64,000 nucleotides of DNA from Thalassococcus sp. S3 (GTDB taxonomy: Bacteria > Pseudomonadota > Alphaproteobacteria > Rhodobacterales > Rhodobacteraceae), in contig NZ_CP022304.1 in NCBI RefSeq assembly GCF_004216475.1, forward strand, positions 31,561 to 95,560. Reading direction: 5' to 3'. Of this stretch, positions 17,760-26,692 are shown in pieces; within the stretch, counting starts at the first letter, position 1, and each line of letters opens with the position of its first letter. The notes under the pieces were generated by a model. The model was not told the origin of the DNA. It did no database searches and saw only the letters and a program-made list of their open reading frames with translations. The position numbers and the translations under genes were made by a program.

Positions 17760-17974
17760 GCGAACCGCATTTAAAACCCTCTGGTGTCAATATCTGGAAC
17801 CTCTATAGGCGGTATTTTGCCAATTCCGGGATTGCGATTTTTCGACTTGCTTTCTTACTGATGTTTTCTGTGCTAAATCGCCTATGATTTGGCCATTTGC
17901 CGACCTTTTTGGCACTACGCTGCGGGTTAGCGTCATAAGGCCGACATTAATTGTGCTGATATAATGATAGTGCG
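17760..17974 (+). promoter_or_regulatory. AT-rich intergenic region, likely promoter
   Basis: This gap between the sugar-phosphate transferase and the WbpM-like gene is clearly more AT-rich than its surroundings. It contains TATAAT at 17960-17965, ten bases before the GTG start, but no convincing -35 box at the right distance. No ORF or RNA gene is apparent. Confidence 0.35.
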
Positions 17975-19900
17975 GTGGGCGAGCCGCTGGTTTTCGGAGT
18001 GGGACAGAATTTGCTGCTCAATTTTGTAAAGTCGCTGACGCGATCTCAAAAGCGCGCGATTATGCTGGGTTTCGATCTGGCGTTGGTGCCTCTGGCGCTT
18101 CTTTTCACCTTTGCAATTCAACCCGGACTGGGCGGTATGACCGACGCTGCGTTCGAGTATGCGTTCGTTCTGCCTTACCTGATGGTGATCGCGGCCGGTC
18201 TGTCATTCTGGTTGGGCATTTGTTCGGTTCAGTTGAACGCCTATGACGGCAGCGCCGTAGGCATGACAGCGATCTTTGCTTGCGCGCTTTCGGGCTTTTC
18301 CTTTCTGCTGTCGAGCCTCGCGAGCCTCACGCTCGATCCATCGACACACGTCATATTCGGCATCAGCTTCTTTGTGTTCTCAGCGGTCAGCCGCGCCGTC
18401 CTGTTGCAGGTTGTGCTGGCCATCTACCGCAGATCGTCGCCACATTGCCGCGTACTTATCTATGGCGCCGGAACGACCGGCACGCAGCTTGTGTCGGCCT
18501 TTCGCGCACATGAGACGATCACGCCGGTGGCTTTTGTCGACGACAACTCCGCATTGCAGGGTTTGGATGTGGCAGGCCTGCCCGTCTATACCCCGGTGCG
18601 AATCGCTGAGATTGTGAAAGACAAAAAGATCGACAGGGTGCTGCTGGCCGTGCCGTCGCTGAGCCACCCCAAACAGGCCCAGATTGCACGTCGCTTGCAG
18701 AAGATGGGCCTTGAAGTTCAGACGATCCCGTCATTCTCGCAATTGATCGGCGAAGAGGCCCTGATCGACAAACTGAAGCCCGTACCACCGCAGAATTTCC
18801 TGACCCGCCCCGAAGTGGCGGCAACGCTGGGCGAGGGCAGCGAGTGCTATCTGGACAAGGTGGTGCTGATCTCGGGCGCCGGGGGGACGATCGGGTCGGA
18901 ACTGAGCCGACAGGTGCTGGATTGCCGGCCCCGCAAGATCGTTCTTTATGAGTTGAGCGAACTGGCCCTTTACACTGTCGATATGGAACTGCGCCAAATG
19001 GCGAAGGGGATGGATGTCGAAATCGTCCCGGTCCTGGGCTCCGTAACAGATCCCCGACAGGTTCGGCAGGTGTTTGCGGATCATAGCATTCAGGTGGTTC
19101 TGCACGCCGCGGCCTATAAGCATGTGCCGCTGGTCGAATCGAATCCTTTGGCCGGACTGGCCAACAACGTGTTCGGCACACAAACCCTGGCGAAAGAGGC
19201 CGCAGATGCCGGTGTCGAGCGAATCATCCTGGTTTCCTCGGACAAGGCAGTGCGCCCCACAAATGTCATGGGCGCGTCCAAACGCCTGGCCGAGCTGGTG
19301 ATCCAGGACTTAGCCACGCGGGTGCCGAAAGGCGAGGGGCCGATCTATACGATTGTCCGCTTTGGCAACGTGCTTGGATCCTCCGGATCGGTCGTGCCGC
19401 TTTTTCAAGAGCAATTGCGGCGGGGTGGGCCGATTACGGTGACGCATCCCGATGTCACACGGTACTTCATGACGGTGCCGGAAGCCGTGAAACTCGTCCT
19501 CAAGGCCGGAGCCATGGCCGAGGGAGGCGAGATTTTCGTGCTCGATATGGGCAAACCGGTGTCGATTATGCAGCTGGCCCGGCAGGTTATCGAGAGCGCG
19601 GGATATTCCGTCAGGGACACCGCCAACCCCGATGGCGATATCGAAATCACCATCACCGGGCTCAGGCCCGGCGAGAAGATGAGCGAAGAGCTGACCTATT
19701 CCGGCAACCTGATCGGAACCCGCCACTCCAAGGTCTTCGCCGCTCAGGAAGGCCGTCTGTCGGAGATCGAAATCGCGTCGGTTCTTCGCGCCTTGCGCCA
19801 TGCGCTTGCCGCGAGCGACAAGAAGGCTGCGATCGATGTCGTCACGCGTTGGGTAGAGGGATATCATCCCCAGGTCCCGGCAGGACGCAAGACCTCCTGA
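17975..19900 (+). CDS. WbpM/CapD-like nucleoside-diphosphate-sugar 4,6-dehydratase
   Basis: This inner-membrane protein of about 641 residues has roughly four N-terminal helices (residues 28-150), a CoA-binding-like Rossmann domain with VLIYGAGTTGTQL, and a C-terminal SDR domain with ISGAGGTIGSELSRQ. The catalytic region SSDKAVRPTNVMGASKR carries Met where most SDRs have Tyr, as in the large WbpM/FlaA1 subfamily. Family members make 4-keto-6-deoxy UDP-HexNAc precursors of bacillosamine or QuiNAc. The frame opens with GTG at 17975; GTG at 17999 is another possible start. The 215 bp upstream are AT-rich with a TATAAT at 17960-17965. Confidence 0.92.
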   Translation: MGEPLVFGVGQNLLLNFVKSLTRSQKRAIMLGFDLALVPLALLFTFAIQPGLGGMTDAAFEYAFVLPYLMVIAAGLSFWLGICSVQLNAYDGSAVGMTAIFACALSGFSFLLSSLASLTLDPSTHVIFGISFFVFSAVSRAVLLQVVLAIYRRSSPHCRVLIYGAGTTGTQLVSAFRAHETITPVAFVDDNSALQGLDVAGLPVYTPVRIAEIVKDKKIDRVLLAVPSLSHPKQAQIARRLQKMGLEVQTIPSFSQLIGEEALIDKLKPVPPQNFLTRPEVAATLGEGSECYLDKVVLISGAGGTIGSELSRQVLDCRPRKIVLYELSELALYTVDMELRQMAKGMDVEIVPVLGSVTDPRQVRQVFADHSIQVVLHAAAYKHVPLVESNPLAGLANNVFGTQTLAKEAADAGVERIILVSSDKAVRPTNVMGASKRLAELVIQDLATRVPKGEGPIYTIVRFGNVLGSSGSVVPLFQEQLRRGGPITVTHPDVTRYFMTVPEAVKLVLKAGAMAEGGEIFVLDMGKPVSIMQLARQVIESAGYSVRDTANPDGDIEITITGLRPGEKMSEELTYSGNLIGTRHSKVFAAQEGRLSEIEIASVLRALRHALAASDKKAAIDVVTRWVEGYHPQVPAGRKTS

Positions 19901-20021
19901 ACGCGCCGCTTTATGTGGCTGGGAAGCCGCGTTTACGCAAGGTAGCGCTGACATCGGGTATTTGACCTTGCAGCGCCGCAAGGGAGCGTGATCTAAACCG
20001 TTTTGGGATGAATAAACTGGG

Positions 20022-22214
20022 ATGGGTAAGACAGTGTTGCGACTGAAACAAAGACTTCGGGCCGCGCTTTTACTCCCCTCCATTTTGCTCCCGGCGATGG
20101 CCACGGCCCAAACCGCCGAGGACGCGCCAAGTTTCAAACCGCTTCCACCACCCACGTTGAACTTCTACGGTGCGCCCGGTCTGATTGACATGCCCTCGGG
20201 CGAGGCAAGCCCGGAGGGTCAGTTCACGGCCACCGTGTCTTACTTTGGCGGGACCATCCGCAACACGCTCAGCTTTCAGGCGACACCGCGCATTTCGGCC
20301 AGCTTTCGTTATATCGGGATCCAGAACTGGAACTCCGACGGCTTTGACACCTACTACGACCGCAGCTTTGACGTTCGTTTCCTCCTGTTCCGGGAAACGC
20401 GGCGTTGGCCCGCCATCACCCTTGGCTTGCAGGACTTTGTGGGCACGGGCATCTATGGCGGCGAATACATCGCGGCCACCAAGACCTTTCAGGATGCAAG
20501 CGCTGGCAGTTTTCGCCTGCCGGGTCGGCTGAAGATCACAGCTGGTATCGGGTGGGGGCGTCTGGGCACCTCCGGCAGTATCGGATCGATCTTCGGGGAT
20601 GAGCGCCCGCGCTTTGACGCCTCGCAAAGCCTGGGCGGCGAGCCCGCCTATGACGCGTGGTTCCGCGGGCCGGCCGCGCCGTTTGCGGGGATTGAATGGG
20701 CGCCAAACGATCGCTGGGGCTTCAAGGTCGAATATTCGTCCGACGCCTACGAGCCCGAGACGGTGCAGCGCAACGTGTTCGAGCGTAAGTCCGATTTCAA
20801 CTTTGGCGTGGAGTATCAGTATTCCGAGCGTCTGAGGATCGGCGCGTATTACCTATACGGGTCCGAAGTCGGGATCATGGCGAATTTCCAGCTGAACCCG
20901 AAGGATCCTGTCACCCCGCTTCAGGTCGCAGCGCCGGATCCGGTTCTGATACGTCCGTCCCGTCGGGCCAATCCACAGGCCTGGTCAACGGATTGGGCGC
21001 AAAGCGCGGCGGCCCCCACCACGGTTCGGGACGCGCTTGCGCCGGAACTGCTGGAGCAAGGTCTGATACTGGAAGCCGTCGATGTGCAGGCCACGTCGGT
21101 CGAGCTGCGGTTCCGCAATACGCGCTACCTTTCGATGTCAAATGCAGTTGGGCGCGCGGCGCGCACCTTGGCAAACATCATGCCGCCATCGGTCGAGACA
21201 TTCCGGATCGTTCCCGTGAATGGCGGCCTGGCGCTGTCGACAGTCACCATCCGGCGGTCTGATCTGGAGGCTCTGGAATATGACGCAGACGCCTCCGATG
21301 CGATTGCCGCTGTCACAGGTGTCACCGATGCGGGCCGCCTGCCACGAACGGCCGCCTTGGCAACCGACCCCTATCCTGAATTCAATTGGTCGATCGGACC
21401 CTATTTCAGGCCGTCCTATTTCGACCCCTCCAACCCGGTCCGTTTCGATCTGGGGATCGAGGCATCCGCCTCTTACCGCTTTGCGCGCGGCTGGGTGATC
21501 GGCGGACGGATCTCACACCGCCTGGCAGGCAACGTGGATGGCGGGCGCGAATCCAACTCGGTGCTGCCCAGGGTCAGAACGGATGGCGTGCTTTATGCCC
21601 GCGGGGCGGATACCACGCTGGATCAGCTCTACATCTCAAAGCAATGGAAGCCGCGCCATAACCTCTATGCCCGTGTATCGGCAGGGTATTTCGAAAACGT
21701 GTTCGGCGGTATATCGGGCGAGCTTTTGTGGAAACCGGCCTCAAGCTCCCTGGGGATCGGGATCGAGGCGAACTATGTCAAACAGCGCGATTTTGATCAG
21801 CGCTTTGGTTTCCGTGACTACTCCGTCGCGACAGGTCACGTGTCAGCCTACTATGATTTCGGAGGCGGATATCACGGCCAGATCGATGTCGGTCGATACC
21901 TGGCCGGTGACATCGGCGCCACGTTCACGCTCGACCGTCAGTTCGACAACGGTTGGCGGGTTGGAGGCTTCTTCACCCTCACCGATGTGTCATCAGAGGA
22001 GTTCGGCGAGGGCTCGTTCGACAAGGGCATTCGCTTCTCGCTGCCTGTAAATTGGTTCATCGGCACCGAATCGCGGCGCCGGGTCAGCACGACGGTCCGT
22101 CCGATCCAACGGGATGGTGGCGCGCGCCTGTTCGTGCCGGGTCGTCTTTACGAACAGGTTCGGGAAGGGCATTTCGATGCGCTGGACGGCCAGTCTGCGA
22201 GGTTCTGGGAATGA
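20022..22214 (+). CDS. YjbH-like outer-membrane beta-barrel protein of exopolysaccharide export
   Basis: This protein of 730 residues has a signal peptide (cleavage likely after ATAQ, residue 30) and then the YjbH signature LNFYGAPGLIDMPSGEASPEGQFT. Alternating amphipathic strands rich in Tyr and Phe run to the end, as in the DUF940/YjbH family. In E. coli and Vibrio, yjbH belongs to the yjbEFGH (gfcABCD-like) group needed for a secreted polysaccharide. Its stop overlaps the start of the YjbF-like lipoprotein by four bases, confirming the pairing. No ribosome site stands out before ATG 20022. Confidence 0.88.
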   Translation: MGKTVLRLKQRLRAALLLPSILLPAMATAQTAEDAPSFKPLPPPTLNFYGAPGLIDMPSGEASPEGQFTATVSYFGGTIRNTLSFQATPRISASFRYIGIQNWNSDGFDTYYDRSFDVRFLLFRETRRWPAITLGLQDFVGTGIYGGEYIAATKTFQDASAGSFRLPGRLKITAGIGWGRLGTSGSIGSIFGDERPRFDASQSLGGEPAYDAWFRGPAAPFAGIEWAPNDRWGFKVEYSSDAYEPETVQRNVFERKSDFNFGVEYQYSERLRIGAYYLYGSEVGIMANFQLNPKDPVTPLQVAAPDPVLIRPSRRANPQAWSTDWAQSAAAPTTVRDALAPELLEQGLILEAVDVQATSVELRFRNTRYLSMSNAVGRAARTLANIMPPSVETFRIVPVNGGLALSTVTIRRSDLEALEYDADASDAIAAVTGVTDAGRLPRTAALATDPYPEFNWSIGPYFRPSYFDPSNPVRFDLGIEASASYRFARGWVIGGRISHRLAGNVDGGRESNSVLPRVRTDGVLYARGADTTLDQLYISKQWKPRHNLYARVSAGYFENVFGGISGELLWKPASSSLGIGIEANYVKQRDFDQRFGFRDYSVATGHVSAYYDFGGGYHGQIDVGRYLAGDIGATFTLDRQFDNGWRVGGFFTLTDVSSEEFGEGSFDKGIRFSLPVNWFIGTESRRRVSTTVRPIQRDGGARLFVPGRLYEQVREGHFDALDGQSARFWE

Positions 22215-22894
22215 AGCGGACATATTTGATGGCTCTGGCGGTTGCAGCTTTCGCGCTGTCCGCCTGCTCCAGCAGCGATGAGCAGGGATCGACAACGATC
22301 GCCCTGATCCAGACGCTCCAGGAGACGATTGTCACGCGATCACGTGCCCGTCCGGCCCGTCCGGCTTTGACCCGAGACCTGATCAATCGGGTACCCGGTC
22401 CGGTTCTTGAGGTTGTTCGGGAGCAATCAGATGGCGCCCCCTCTTTCCTGTCTCCGGTGGCGCGCCGAACCGATTCTGGCGTCGGTGAAGTCGTAACCTG
22501 GACGGATTCGGCCACGGCGACGCTCACCTTCCGCTCCGATCTGCTGATTGCGACTCGCGGTCTTGGAGGTGACATCCTGTCAAGCGAGGTGTCCCCAAGC
22601 ATCGCAGCACTCAGCAACCGGTCGGGCGGGGGACAGAGAATTCATTTTGTTCGGGCAGAGGACAACAAAAAGCGCCGCGTTTCTTTTGCATGTACGGTCG
22701 CCGATCAAGGACCCGAAACACTAAATATTGTGGGGCTTGTTGTCCAGACTCGCCATATCCGGGAGGACTGCGTCGCCCCGTCAGGCCGCATCGTCAATGA
22801 TTACTGGGTAGATTCGCGTGGTGGTCCGATTTGGAAGTCTAGACAGTGGGGCGGCCCGGTCATAGGATACTTCAACATTCGACGGTTGAAATAA
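22211..22894 (+). CDS. YjbF/GfcB-family lipoprotein
   Basis: This lipoprotein of 227 residues has an N-terminal signal ending in the lipobox LSAC (Cys near residue 19). The YjbF domain follows, including the GLGGDILSSE and YWVDSRGGPIWKSRQWGGPVIGYFNIRRLK segments typical of GfcB/YjbF. It is translationally coupled (ATGA) to the YjbH-like gene. In E. coli the group-4 capsule genes gfcB and gfcD are the equivalents. It probably sits at the inner leaflet of the outer membrane and helps YjbH in polysaccharide export. Confidence 0.88.
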   Translation: MKRTYLMALAVAAFALSACSSSDEQGSTTIALIQTLQETIVTRSRARPARPALTRDLINRVPGPVLEVVREQSDGAPSFLSPVARRTDSGVGEVVTWTDSATATLTFRSDLLIATRGLGGDILSSEVSPSIAALSNRSGGGQRIHFVRAEDNKKRRVSFACTVADQGPETLNIVGLVVQTRHIREDCVAPSGRIVNDYWVDSRGGPIWKSRQWGGPVIGYFNIRRLK

Positions 22895-23020
22895 TGGGCA
22901 CCTTGCCTTTTGGAGCTGGCAAAAATGCTCCAATACGCGGGCGTGAGGGGGTGTCTCTATTGCGTGACCTCACAGTCTATACTAAGTCTTCGGTAAACCG
23001 AGGTAGAAAGGGTTTTCACC

Positions 23021-23299
23021 ATGGATAAATTGATTGCATTCGTATCGGGGCTGACCCTGGCGACCGCGACCGCCGTTGCGGCCGTGGCAGAGCAGCCTCT
23101 TCCCCTGAACAACACCGTGTCGACACAGAACGTCACACAGGACGATGACGAAACGGCAGGTCTTCTGCTGGGCGGCAACGAACTTGCCCCTGGTGTGGTT
23201 GCTGGCGCTGTTGCCGGCATCCTGGCCATCGCGCTGATCGCATCGGACGACGACGATCCGTCGACCACCACAACCACGACCACGACGACCACTCGTTAA
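23021..23299 (+). CDS. Small GfcA/YjbE-like Thr-tail protein
   Basis: This small protein of 92 residues has an N-terminal signal (residues 1-23), a Gly/Ala-rich hydrophobic helix (GVVAGAVAGILAIALIA near 58-74) and a terminal STTTTTTTTTTR. E. coli GfcA and YjbE, encoded with GfcB/YjbF and GfcD/YjbH, likewise end in a Thr-rich tail. Here the gene lies downstream of the yjbH/yjbF pair rather than upstream. The ten Thr codons mix ACC, ACA, ACG and ACT, which argues for selection on the protein rather than simple-repeat slippage. A terminator follows. Its function is unknown even in E. coli. Confidence 0.78.
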   Translation: MDKLIAFVSGLTLATATAVAAVAEQPLPLNNTVSTQNVTQDDDETAGLLLGGNELAPGVVAGAVAGILAIALIASDDDDPSTTTTTTTTTTR

Positions 23300-23327
23300 T
23301 CGGTCAACATCGGTTGGAGAAGTTTTG

Positions 23328-23351
23328 GCGGGCCTGAAAAGGCCCGCTTTT
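23328..23351 (+). terminator. Rho-independent terminator
   Basis: A 7-bp GC stem (23328-23334 with 23341-23347) with loop TGAAAA is followed by TTTT. It ends the exopolysaccharide transcript 29 bases after the GfcA/YjbE-like stop codon. Confidence 0.88.
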
Positions 23352-23363
23352 CGTATTTGGATG

Positions 23364-24239
23364 TTACCTCGGCAGGATCGCGCCGCGATGCTGGACGACC
23401 TGCAGGGCACATTGATGGGCGGCGACCAAAGCCTGGGCCTGATCCTGGCCAACCAAGTGTTGTGCGAGATAGGCGCCGTTAAAGCTGTCTCCGGCTGCTG
23501 TGGTATCGACCACTTTTGGCGCAGCGCCATAACTTTGATCGACCACCGCCCCCAGAGAGACCGGGCCGCGTGCACCTTGCTTGACCGCGCCAAGACATCC
23601 CATTGATTTGAACCGGGCGATCACCTGCTCGGCGCTCTCCCCAAAAAGCGCCATCTCATCATCGACGGAGGGCAGTGCAATTTTGGCCCTGTCAAAGAAA
23701 GCAGACATCGTCTCCCGAGCGACCTCGCGGCTCTCCCAAAGGGCGGGGCGGTAGTTGCTGTCAAAGGCAAAGGGCTGACCGGTCTCTACAAGGTGATCCA
23801 GCAAACCGGCACGGATCACCGGCGGCAGAATGGCGAGGCTGATGCCCGAAAGATAGACGAGGTCATAACCGACAAGGCCGGAGAAATCCGGCCCGTCCGG
23901 ACCCTGAAAAAGCCGCCTTGCCGCGGACGACCCTCGCCAATACGAAAACGAGCGTTCGCCTGTCTCGGATGTCGAAATCGCATAGAGGCCCGGCATCGCT
24001 CCCGTCTCGACCTCGATCCGGTCAGTCCCGATACCTTCTGTTGCGATGGCCTCTCTGATCCGATCGGAAAAAGCGTCAGAACCCAGCCGAGTGATGTAAT
24101 CCACTTCAAGATCAGGTGCGGCGCGTTTGAGATAGATCGCGGTGTTGAGGGTATCGCCCGCCACGCCGACATGGGCCAAATTGGCCTCGGCCATCGACAG
24201 TTCGATCATCGCTTCTCCGATGGACGCAACGCGGGTCAT
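23364..24239 (-). CDS. kdgK: 2-keto-3-deoxygluconate kinase (PfkB family)
   Basis: This ribokinase-fold enzyme of 291 residues probably phosphorylates 2-keto-3-deoxygluconate for the Entner-Doudoroff pathway. It has the N-terminal GEAMIEL segment, the Gly motif VGVAGDTLNTAIYL (residues 24-37), substrate-loop residues around SYWRGSSAARRLF, and the ATP/catalytic motif DTTAAGDSFNGAYL with its Asp near residue 252. A LacI-type operator 50 bp upstream of its start links it to the sugar-acid regulon that follows. It is divergent from the LacI gene. Confidence 0.88.
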   Translation of the reverse strand: MTRVASIGEAMIELSMAEANLAHVGVAGDTLNTAIYLKRAAPDLEVDYITRLGSDAFSDRIREAIATEGIGTDRIEVETGAMPGLYAISTSETGERSFSYWRGSSAARRLFQGPDGPDFSGLVGYDLVYLSGISLAILPPVIRAGLLDHLVETGQPFAFDSNYRPALWESREVARETMSAFFDRAKIALPSVDDEMALFGESAEQVIARFKSMGCLGAVKQGARGPVSLGAVVDQSYGAAPKVVDTTAAGDSFNGAYLAQHLVGQDQAQALVAAHQCALQVVQHRGAILPR

Positions 24240-24288
24240 TCCGATAAGGCCTCTTCCGATCCTGGCTGAAGATATCCACGTGATAGCC

Positions 24289-24304
24289 TTGTTATCGGTA
24301 ACAA
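24289..24304. promoter_or_regulatory. LacI-family operator, kdgK/lacI intergenic
   Basis: TTGTTATCGGTAACAA is a near-perfect palindrome centred on CG, typical of LacI/GntR-type operators. It matches sites at 25499-25533 and 33124-33163. It is 50 bp from the kdgK start and 112 bp from the regulator start, so it could control both. Confidence 0.75.
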
Positions 24305-24415
24305 TTCAAGACAGGATAAATGATGTGCGTTCTGCTTTAACGTGCCTGACCCACTTGAGCCGGTTGGCGGCGCTTTGCATTTTTTGACCTATCACACTCG
24401 GAGTAAGACGGCCCT

Positions 24416-25456
24416 TTGTCAAAGCAAGCGAAACCAGGATCGCCCGTGACCATGCGTGATGTCGCCCGCGAAGCGGGCGTGTCGCGGATGACGGTCTCGC
24501 GAGCCTTGCGTGCGGACAGCCCCGTATCGCAGGAAACGCGGGAGCGCATCCTCAAGGTCGTGCGCGAGATGAATTACGTCCCGGATCAAATGGCCGGAAG
24601 CCTGTCGACCAAAAGATCGGGCTTTGTCGCGGCATTGGTGCCGTCGCTCAACAACCTGCATTTTGCCGAGACCATTCAGGCACTGACCGAGGAGTTGGAG
24701 GAGATCGGCCAACAGATCCTTTTGGGCCACACGGATTACTCCATGGAACGCGAGGAACAGCTTGTCGAGGCGATGTTGCGCCGACGCCCCGAGGCGCTGG
24801 TCTTGTCTTATGACGGGCATTCGGACCGCAGCGTCGAATTGCTGACCAAGGCCCGGATCCCGGTGATCGAGCTGTGGGAGAGGCCGCCGCGTCCCATCGG
24901 ACATACGATTGGCTTTTCAAACCGGGAGGCCGCCCGGCAAATGGCCGAAGCGCTGATCGCTCTGGGATATAGCAACATCGCGTTTCTGGGCGAGGATGAG
25001 GATGACTGGACCCGCGGCGCGGCAAGGCGCGCGGGCTTTGTCGACGCAATGCAAGCCGCCGGATTGTCCACCGAACGGATCTTCAAGCACGGCAAACCGC
25101 CGATTTCGATCCAGGATGGCGCAGCGGTCGGTCCTGTCATACTCGAGCGGTTTCCCGAGACAGACTGCATCTTCTGCGTCTCGGATGCGTCCGCCTTTGG
25201 GGTGCAATCGTCTTTGATTGCGCAGGGCCTTTCGGTGCCGGATGACATCGGGATCGCAGGCTTTGGCAACTTCGAAGTGTCGCGATTCGCATCGCCCGAT
25301 ATCACCACGGTCGAGGTCGATTCGCGCGGTATCGGCCAGACCGCCGGGCAACTGATCGGAGAGCTTCTGGCGCTTGATGACGACGCCCCGGTGATTCCAC
25401 GTCATCTGAGCGTTGACACCCGCCTGAGCTTTCGCGGCAGTACAAAAAAGTCCTAA
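24416..25456 (+). CDS. LacI-family transcriptional regulator of sugar-acid catabolism (GntR-like)
   Basis: This regulator of about 346 residues has the LacI helix-turn-helix VTMRDVAREAGVSRMTVSRALR at the N-terminus, the hinge PDQMAGSLSTKRSGFVAALVP, and a periplasmic-binding-protein-like effector domain to the end (FGNFEVSRFASPDITTVEVD). The frame opens with TTG at 24416. GTG at 24446 is another possible start; ATG 24452 would shorten the lead-in to the DNA-binding domain. Palindromic TGTTACCGGTAACA-like sites flank it on both sides and recur before the dehydrogenase genes, so it most likely represses the ABC importer, kdgK and the dehydrogenases. The inducer is probably gluconate or a keto-acid. 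Confidence 0.9.
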   Translation: MSKQAKPGSPVTMRDVAREAGVSRMTVSRALRADSPVSQETRERILKVVREMNYVPDQMAGSLSTKRSGFVAALVPSLNNLHFAETIQALTEELEEIGQQILLGHTDYSMEREEQLVEAMLRRRPEALVLSYDGHSDRSVELLTKARIPVIELWERPPRPIGHTIGFSNREAARQMAEALIALGYSNIAFLGEDEDDWTRGAARRAGFVDAMQAAGLSTERIFKHGKPPISIQDGAAVGPVILERFPETDCIFCVSDASAFGVQSSLIAQGLSVPDDIGIAGFGNFEVSRFASPDITTVEVDSRGIGQTAGQLIGELLALDDDAPVIPRHLSVDTRLSFRGSTKKS

Positions 25457-25498
25457 GCTGCTGAAATCTATGGGGGTCGAAAGTGTTGCACTCTAATG

Positions 25499-25533
25499 TG
25501 TTACCGGTCACAATAAGTCTGTGACCGGTAACA
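25499..25533. promoter_or_regulatory. Paired LacI operators upstream of the sugar ABC operon
   Basis: TGTTACCGGTCACA (25499-25512) and TGTGACCGGTAACA (25520-25533) are each near-palindromes. They are also exact reverse complements of each other, separated by 7 bp (centres 21 bp apart, two helical turns). They lie 40 bp before the ATPase gene start. Confidence 0.8.
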
Positions 25534-25572
25534 AATGAACCTGTCACGCGATGAGGGGGGTGCGGCGCGACA

Positions 25573-26676
25573 ATGCCAAGGATTCAACTGGACGACCTGA
25601 CCAAGAGCTACGGCAATCTTGAAGTCCTGCACGGCATCGACCTGGAGATGGAAGACAACGAGTTCACCGTGCTTGTCGGGCCCTCCGGATGCGGCAAGTC
25701 CACGACGTTGCGTATGATCGCCGGGCTGGAAAGCGTATCGAGCGGCGAGATCTACATCGACGGAAAGCCCGTCAGCCATCTTGAGCCGAAGGCCCGCGAT
25801 CTGGCGATGGTGTTTCAGGATTACGCGCTTTACCCGCACATGGACGTCGCACGGAACATGTCGTTTGCCCTGCGGCTGCAAAAGCGCCCGAAGGCCGAGA
25901 TCGCCAAGAAGGTCAAAGAGGTGGCCGAGATCCTTGGCCTGACCGAATATCTGCACCGCAAACCAGCCGAGCTTTCCGGCGGGCAACGCCAGCGGGTGGC
26001 GATGGGTCGGGCCCTGACGCGCGACAGCGCGACCTTCCTGTTTGACGAGCCCCTGTCGAACCTCGATGCCAAACTGCGCGGCCAGATGCGGGCCGAACTG
26101 GCGCTGATGCGGCAGCGCGTGCAGAAAAACATGATCTACGTGACGCATGACCAGATCGAGGCGATGACCCTCGCGGATCGCATCGTGGTGATGCATGGCG
26201 GTTACATCCAGCAGCAGGGCACGCCTGAGGACCTGTTCAAACGGCCGGTGAACAAGTTCGTCGCTGGCTTTCTGGGGTCCCCGCCGATGAACTTTCTGAA
26301 TGCCAGCATCGCCGAGAAAAAGGGCGGCACCTGGGTCTCCGGTGCGGGGTTTGATCTGAGGCTGGACGATGCGCACGCGGCCGCCGCGCGCACCTATGGC
26401 GCGGGCGAGGTGCTGTTGGGGCTCAGGCCTTCGGATCTGACCTACAGCCCGGACGCATCGCCCGAGACGTCGCTGAACCTCAAAGTGATCGTGTCGGAAT
26501 ATATCGGCGCGCAATCTGTGCTGCTGTGTGATTGCGGCGGCCAAAGCGTGATGGTCGAGCTGAAATCCGACACGCCGATCGCGCTTGGCGAGACCCTGAC
26601 ATTCGCGGTGAACCCGGAGGGCGTTCACCTTTTTGACCGGAAAACAGAGGCCGCGATCCAGCGGCCCAATCACTGA
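25573..26676 (+). CDS. Sugar ABC transporter ATPase (MalK/UgpC type)
   Basis: This ATPase of 367 residues has Walker A GPSGCGKST near residues 36-44, signature LSGGQRQR near 136-143, Walker B FLFDEPLSNLD, and the His switch YVTHDQIEAMTL. A C-terminal regulatory TOBE/MalK domain follows (VLLGLRPSDLTY). It is the first gene after the paired LacI operators and leads an operon with a binding protein and two permeases. It energises import of an oligosaccharide or sugar-acid substrate. Confidence 0.95.
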   Translation: MPRIQLDDLTKSYGNLEVLHGIDLEMEDNEFTVLVGPSGCGKSTTLRMIAGLESVSSGEIYIDGKPVSHLEPKARDLAMVFQDYALYPHMDVARNMSFALRLQKRPKAEIAKKVKEVAEILGLTEYLHRKPAELSGGQRQRVAMGRALTRDSATFLFDEPLSNLDAKLRGQMRAELALMRQRVQKNMIYVTHDQIEAMTLADRIVVMHGGYIQQQGTPEDLFKRPVNKFVAGFLGSPPMNFLNASIAEKKGGTWVSGAGFDLRLDDAHAAAARTYGAGEVLLGLRPSDLTYSPDASPETSLNLKVIVSEYIGAQSVLLCDCGGQSVMVELKSDTPIALGETLTFAVNPEGVHLFDRKTEAAIQRPNH

Positions 26677-26692
26677 CTTATGGGAGGATCCA

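Noticed and set aside
23262..23299. Thr tract as a simple microsatellite
   Set aside because: The Thr codons are mixed (ACC, ACA, ACG, ACT) rather than a uniform repeat unit, so slippage is not the best explanation.
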